From contig NZ_BAABEO010000026.1 in assembly GCF_039540195.1 (NCBI RefSeq), positions 141,173 to 205,172 of the forward strand: DNA of 64,000 nt, given 5' to 3'. The notes beneath the pieces were generated by a model. That model was not told the DNA's origin. It ran no database searches and saw only the letters and a program-made list of their open reading frames with translations. Below, one piece after another: positions 60,512-64,000 of the stretch. The DNA comes from Zafaria ginkgonis. GTDB taxonomy: Bacteria; Actinomycetota; Actinomycetes; Actinomycetales; Micrococcaceae. The position numbers were made by a program, and so were the translations under genes. The first letter of the stretch is position 1. Every line of letters begins with the position of its first letter.

Positions 60512-61825
60512 ATGCCTGCACCCCACACCCCCGGCGGCACCCCTACCCCCGGCGGCCATGGCGACCGGTCCCTGGTGCTTGGTGCCATGCGCGTGGGCCT
60601 GCACGTGGGCTTTGCCGCGCTGCTCGCCTTCGGGGTGGCCCTCACGGTGTGGGGAACCCCCTGGACCGCCACCACTTGGGCCGTGCTGGGGATGTCCGGC
60701 GTGCTGGCGGCGGTCTACCTGGCCGGAACGCTGGCGGAGAAACACCATGCGGCAACCGGGCGCGGACCCGATCCGGCGCCGTACGCCCACTGGTGGCTGA
60801 CCACGGTGACGCTGCTCTGGGCGGGCCTGGTGCTGGCCAGCGGGGCCTTCGCCTGGCTGGCCTTCCCGCTGTTCTTCCTCCACCTGCACCTGCTGCGGCC
60901 CCGCCACGCCGTGGCCGCGGTGGCCCTGCTGACCCTGACGGTTGCGGCGTCCCAGTGGTGGCACTCCGGCCGCCTCGAGCCGGCGATGGTCGTCGGTCCG
61001 GCGGTCGGCGCCGTCTTCGCGGTCCTCATGGGGACGGCCTACCGCGTGCTCTACGAGGACGGGGAGATCCAGCGCCGCGCCGTGGAGGAGCTGCACAGCA
61101 CCCGCACCGAACTGGCCCGCTCCCAGCACGAGGCCGGGGCGCTCGCCGAGCGGGCCCGGCTGGCCGGGGAGATCCACGACACCGTCGCCCAGGGCCTGTC
61201 CAGCATCGTCCTGCTCTCCCGCGGCACCGCCCGTGCCCTGGAGGCCGGCGACCCGGAGGGCGCCGTGGAGCGCCTGCGCCTGGTGGAATCCTCGGCCTCG
61301 GACAACCTGGCGGAGGTGCGCCGGTTCGTCCGCGGGCTCTCCTCGCCGCTGCTGGACCACGTAGAACCAACCCAGGCGGGCCCGGAAACCACCGGGCCCT
61401 TGGCTCCGAGCCTGCGGCGCCTGTGCGCCTCCACCGAGCAGCGGTCCGCGGCCTCGGGACGTCCCCTCCAATGCCGCTTCGTCCTCGAGGGGAACCCCGT
61501 CCCGCTCCCGGCAGCCTACGAGGCCACGCTCCTGCGCGCCGCCCAGGCGAGCCTGGCCAACGTGGCCGCCCACTCGCAGGCGCGCTCCGCCGTCGTCAGC
61601 CTGGCCTTCCTGGGGGAGGACGTGACCCTGGACGTGTACGACGACGGGATCGGGTTCGCGCCCGCGCGGATCGGCCCGCGGGCGGACGGGACCGGCTACG
61701 GCCTGCCGTCGCTGCGCGAGCGCGTCGCCGGGCTCGACGGCAGCCTCGAGGTCGAATCCGCCCCCGGGGAGGGGGCGGTGGTGGCGGTGCGCCTGCCGCT
61801 GGCGGGCGGAAAGGAAAAGGCATGA
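60512..61825 (+). CDS. Sensor histidine kinase (NarL-type partner)
   Basis: A 437-residue kinase with four to five N-terminal membrane helices. The phosphoacceptor box EIHDTVAQGLSSIVLLSRG (HisKA_3 type) precedes a HATPase domain with AAQASLANVAAHSQA, DDGIGFAP and GYGLPSLRERVAGLDG. ATG 60512 has only a weak ribosome site, and translation may be leaderless. It overlaps the response regulator by 4 bases. Divergence from the ABC exporter suggests a stress-sensing circuit; the signal is unknown. Confidence 0.93.
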   Translation: MPAPHTPGGTPTPGGHGDRSLVLGAMRVGLHVGFAALLAFGVALTVWGTPWTATTWAVLGMSGVLAAVYLAGTLAEKHHAATGRGPDPAPYAHWWLTTVTLLWAGLVLASGAFAWLAFPLFFLHLHLLRPRHAVAAVALLTLTVAASQWWHSGRLEPAMVVGPAVGAVFAVLMGTAYRVLYEDGEIQRRAVEELHSTRTELARSQHEAGALAERARLAGEIHDTVAQGLSSIVLLSRGTARALEAGDPEGAVERLRLVESSASDNLAEVRRFVRGLSSPLLDHVEPTQAGPETTGPLAPSLRRLCASTEQRSAASGRPLQCRFVLEGNPVPLPAAYEATLLRAAQASLANVAAHSQARSAVVSLAFLGEDVTLDVYDDGIGFAPARIGPRADGTGYGLPSLRERVAGLDGSLEVESAPGEGAVVAVRLPLAGGKEKA

Positions 61826-62481
61826 CGGGCATCAGCGTCCTGCTGGTTGACGACCATCCGGTGGTGCGGGCGGGGCTGCGGGCCATGCTCGCGGACTTCG
61901 GGGACGTCGAGGTGGCCGCGGAGGCCGCGGAAGGTGAGGGGGCGCTGCGGGAGCTGGACCGTCTGGAGACGCTCGGCGTCCGCGTCGACGTCGTGCTGAT
62001 GGACCTGCAGATGGGGGCGGGCCTGGACGGGGTGTCGGCGACCAGGCGGATCCGGGAGCGCGCCGCGGCCGGCCGGACCGCACCGCCGGTGCTGGTCCTG
62101 ACCACGTACGACACCGACGCGGACATCCTGGCGGCGGTGGAGGCCGGGGCCGCCGGCTACATGCTCAAGGACGCGGACCCGGAACGGATCCGCGAGGCCG
62201 TGTTCGCGGCCGCGTCCGGGCGGACCGCCCTGGCGCCTGAGGTCGCGGCCCGCCTGATGGGACGCATCCGCGAGCCCCGGCCGGCCCTGAGCGCCCGGGA
62301 GGTGGAAATCGTGCAGCTGCTGGCCTCCGGGATGGCGAACCGGGCCATCGCCCGGGAACTGTTCATCTCCGAGGCGACGGTGAAGACCCACCTGGTCCAC
62401 ATCTACCGCAAGCTGGGGGTGGACAACCGCACCGCGGCCATCGCGGAGGCGGCACGCAGGCGGATCATTCGCGCAGGGTAG
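61822..62481 (+). CDS. NarL/LuxR-family response regulator
   Basis: A 219-residue regulator. The receiver domain has LLVDDHPVVRAGL, the phosphorylated Asp in VVLMDLQMG, and the switch Lys in GYMLKDAD. A LuxR-type DNA-binding domain follows (LSAREVEIVQLLASGMANRA, ISEATVKTHLVHIYRKLG). AAAGGAAAAGG precedes the ATG, which overlaps the kinase stop (ATGA). It probably activates the ABC exporter genes. Confidence 0.95.
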   Translation: MTGISVLLVDDHPVVRAGLRAMLADFGDVEVAAEAAEGEGALRELDRLETLGVRVDVVLMDLQMGAGLDGVSATRRIRERAAAGRTAPPVLVLTTYDTDADILAAVEAGAAGYMLKDADPERIREAVFAAASGRTALAPEVAARLMGRIREPRPALSAREVEIVQLLASGMANRAIARELFISEATVKTHLVHIYRKLGVDNRTAAIAEAARRRIIRAG

Positions 62482-62544
62482 CGTGGGGCTCCGCAGGCAG
62501 GACGACGGCGGGCGGTCGCTTGGGATCTGCCGCGCTGCTTCGGC

Positions 62545-62573
62545 CTGCACTGTTTTGGTCTGCACTGTTTTGG
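62545..62573 (+). repeat. Short tandem repeat between convergent genes
   Basis: CTGCACTGTTTTGG occurs twice in tandem, at 62545-62558 and 62560-62573, with a 15-base period, in the gap between the response regulator and DUF2306 genes. Confidence 0.75.
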
Positions 62574-62609
62574 CCCGGGCCCGTTTCGTGGGGACGCGGG
62601 TTTGGCCCG

Positions 62610-63098
62610 TCAGGGCACGCGGGCGGGAATCGGGTCCGGGGCCTTGCGTGCCAGGCTGCGGGCGGTCAGGAAGAGCGCGGCGGAACTGGCCAGGACCAGC
62701 GCCGCCGCGAAGGCCAGCGTGGCCGGTTCCTCGGAGAGCAGCTGCGGGATCCGCCGGCCCGGCGCCAGGGTGGCGAAGGCGAAGGCGATCACCGTGCCGA
62801 TGTAGGAGCCGATCATGTTCCCGCGGTGGCTTTGGATGCGGCGCCGGATGGCCGAGACCAGGCCGAGCGTGACGGTGAGCAGGGTAAAGGCGGACAGGCC
62901 GTGCAGCCAGGTGAAGCCGCCGTCTCCGCGGATCCAGAAGCTGCTGATGCACACGTAGTACATGGCGCCGACCCAGCTGTACCCGATCATCCGGTGGGCC
63001 CTGTCCTTTTTCCGGCGGAAGATGTTGGCAGGTCCCAGCACGATCACGTAGCCGGCCGCGATGGCATGGGTGGCGATGAGCCAGTTCCAGTGCTCCAT
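62610..63098 (-). CDS. DUF2306-like membrane protein
   Basis: A 162-residue protein with four hydrophobic segments: HWNWLIATHAIAAGYVIVLG at the start, then RKKDRAHRMIGYSWVGAMYYV, LHGLSAFTLLTVTLGLVSAI and a last pair. The His-rich start and the KKDRAHRMIG segment are typical of the DUF2306 family, whose role is unknown. It is divergent from a MerR regulator, and the dyad at 63106 lies 8 bases before its ATG, so it is probably the regulator's target. Confidence 0.8.
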   Translation of the reverse strand: MEHWNWLIATHAIAAGYVIVLGPANIFRRKKDRAHRMIGYSWVGAMYYVCISSFWIRGDGGFTWLHGLSAFTLLTVTLGLVSAIRRRIQSHRGNMIGSYIGTVIAFAFATLAPGRRIPQLLSEEPATLAFAAALVLASSAALFLTARSLARKAPDPIPARVP

Positions 63099-63105
63099 GA
63101 TTTTA

Positions 63106-63122
63106 GGATAGTGTAACTATCC
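63106..63122. promoter_or_regulatory. Operator dyad between DUF2306 and MerR genes
   Basis: GGATAGTGTAACTATCC has exact 7-base arms around GTA. On the minus strand it contains TACACT, a possible -10 box that would give a nearly leaderless DUF2306 transcript. Confidence 0.65.
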
Positions 63123-63190
63123 CATTCCGTCGACGGGCGGCCCCGGGGGCCCGCGGGCTGGCGGGACCGCAAGTTCAGGAGGAGACGCCC

Positions 63191-63799
63191 ATGCAGCTGA
63201 AGGAACTCAGCAGCCGCAGCGGCGTGAGCAGCGCGAGCATCAAGTTCTACCTCCGCGAGGGACTGCTGGCTCCGGGCAGCACCGCCGCTTCGCCGCGCGC
63301 GGACTACGGGCCCGGGCATCTGCGGCGGCTGGAGCTGATCAAGGTGCTGCGCGGGGTGGTGGGGCTGGGGCTGGCCAGGATCAAGGAGATCACCGGCGGC
63401 ATCGACGATCCCGGCCTCGACGACGTGGACCTGATGGGCCGGGTCCAGGCCCTGGTCCTCGGCCTGGCGGAGGATCAGGTTCCGGAGCACCCGCTGATGG
63501 CCGGGCTGGTCGGTCCCGGCCGGTGGGCCGATGAATCCTCCCCGGCGCGGAATTCGCTGAACCTGCTGCTGCACCGGATGGACCAGCTGGGCGTGCCGGC
63601 CGATGCCCGGGTGCTGGCGGCGTACGCGGCGGCCGTGGACCAGCTCGCGGCACTGGACGTGGGGCACGCGGAGCAGGCGGCAAGCAGGGACGAGTTGGTG
63701 ATGACGGTGGCGGCGGGCACCCATCTGTACGGCGAGCTGCTGCTGAAGATGCTGGCGGTGGCCCAAGCCTCGCGGGCCATGCGCGGTCCCCGGGGCTGA
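63191..63799 (+). CDS. MerR-family transcriptional regulator
   Basis: A 202-residue regulator. The N-terminal winged helix MQLKELSSRSGVSSASIKFY with LREGLLAPG and YGPGHLRRLELIKVLR is typical of MerR. The C-terminal half is helical with no cysteine metal site, suggesting an organic ligand. AGGAGGAGA precedes ATG 63191. Divergent from the DUF2306 gene across a dyad. Confidence 0.9.
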   Translation: MQLKELSSRSGVSSASIKFYLREGLLAPGSTAASPRADYGPGHLRRLELIKVLRGVVGLGLARIKEITGGIDDPGLDDVDLMGRVQALVLGLAEDQVPEHPLMAGLVGPGRWADESSPARNSLNLLLHRMDQLGVPADARVLAAYAAAVDQLAALDVGHAEQAASRDELVMTVAAGTHLYGELLLKMLAVAQASRAMRGPRG

Positions 63800-63849
63800 A
63801 CGGGACCGGGATGCCGGCATCCCTGAGACGGAACTTCCCCGGACACACA

Positions 63850-63893
63850 ACGACGGCGGGTGGTTGCCCGGAAAGGCAACCATCCGCCGTCGT
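63850..63893. terminator. Bidirectional terminator after the MerR gene
   Basis: ACGACGGCGGGTGGTTGCC (63850-63868) pairs with GGCAACCATCCGCCGTCGT (63875-63893) over 19 bases with one G-U and a 6-base loop, between convergent genes. Confidence 0.88.
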
Positions 63894-63920
63894 GTGCTCG
63901 GTGTTTGTGAGCGCCGGGCC

Positions 63921-64000
63921 TTAGCGCTCGATGTCGCCGCGGATGAAGGCTTCGACCTTCTCCTTGGCGATGTCGTCGTTGTATTGCTCGGGCGGGGATT
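63921..64000 (-). CDS. 3' end of an unidentified gene
   Basis: The minus strand is open from the window edge to a TAA at 63923-63921 and encodes a C-terminus reading PPEQYNDDIAKEKVEAFIRG then DIER. Codon bias (G/C at third positions) fits a real gene. I do not recognise the family from this tail. Confidence 0.6.
   Translation of the reverse strand, partial: SPPEQYNDDIAKEKVEAFIRGDIER

Noticed and set aside
1..64000. CRISPR arrays, tRNA or rRNA genes
   Set aside because: No regularly spaced repeats and no tRNA or rRNA conserved blocks were noticed on either strand.

Overview
The window reads as the chromosome of a high-GC Gram-positive actinobacterium, most likely Micrococcaceae (Arthrobacter and relatives). 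The evidence is the strong G/C bias at third codon positions, frequent GTG/TTG starts, an LAETG-type sorting signal, and a trxA-trxB-pseudokinase-murJ-NUDIX-CCA transferase gene set with the relative order and orientation seen in that group. No rRNA, tRNA, CRISPR array, transposase or integrase was found.

Layout. 1-3 kb: the 3' end of an FAD/Fe-S D-lactate dehydrogenase-type gene, an alpha/beta hydrolase and a zinc-ribbon protein. 3.1-12.1 kb: a ROK repressor divergent from a ketose-type ABC transporter operon (binding protein, permease, single-domain ATPase) that continues into two TIM-barrel epimerases, a FrcK-like kinase, transaldolase and 6-phosphofructokinase, giving a complete route from uptake to glycolysis. 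12.1-15.8 kb: an MBL hydrolase, a dodecin gene missing its middle, an MFS transporter and an LAETG surface protein. 15.8-19.2 kb: trxA, trxB and the MurJ-partner pseudokinase.

20.2-43.4 kb is an aromatic-catabolism island lying between the pseudokinase gene and murJ, which are normally adjacent. It holds an upper module (aminotransferase, TPP-dependent decarboxylase, aldehyde dehydrogenases, PucR and GntR regulators), an Fbp-type ABC importer, an amidohydrolase/102-residue/Rieske trio, and a lower module. The lower module has an HpaB-type hydroxylase, LigJ-like hydratase, LigB-like dioxygenase, three tandem RraA-type aldolases, a flavin reductase fused to an FCD ligand-binding domain, and an FAD monooxygenase. 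Two operator families were read directly from the sequence: a TGAATATA-core dyad in front of the upper-module genes and a CGACAC-N-GTGTCG dyad in front of the importer and hydroxylase operons.

43.4-47.4 kb resumes the conserved block (murJ, NUDIX hydrolase, CCA transferase). 47.5-55.3 kb carries an unusual two-gene tripartite tricarboxylate system. Its binding protein is fused behind a PrpF-family isomerase, its TctA and TctB are fused, and it is flanked by a universal stress protein, a LysR regulator and a MatC-like carrier. 55.3-56.7 kb is a region of tiny ORFs, repeats, a ribosome-site-sequestering hairpin and a terminator, all ahead of fhs. 58.4-64 kb has an ABC exporter with a two-component system, a DUF2306 membrane protein, a MerR regulator and the 3' end of one more gene.

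The strongest candidates for undescribed biology are the PrpF-TctC membrane fusion, the flavin reductase-FCD fusion inside a ring-cleavage operon with three aldolase paralogues, and the nested leader upstream of fhs. All functions are inferred from family motifs read by eye; no database search was run.
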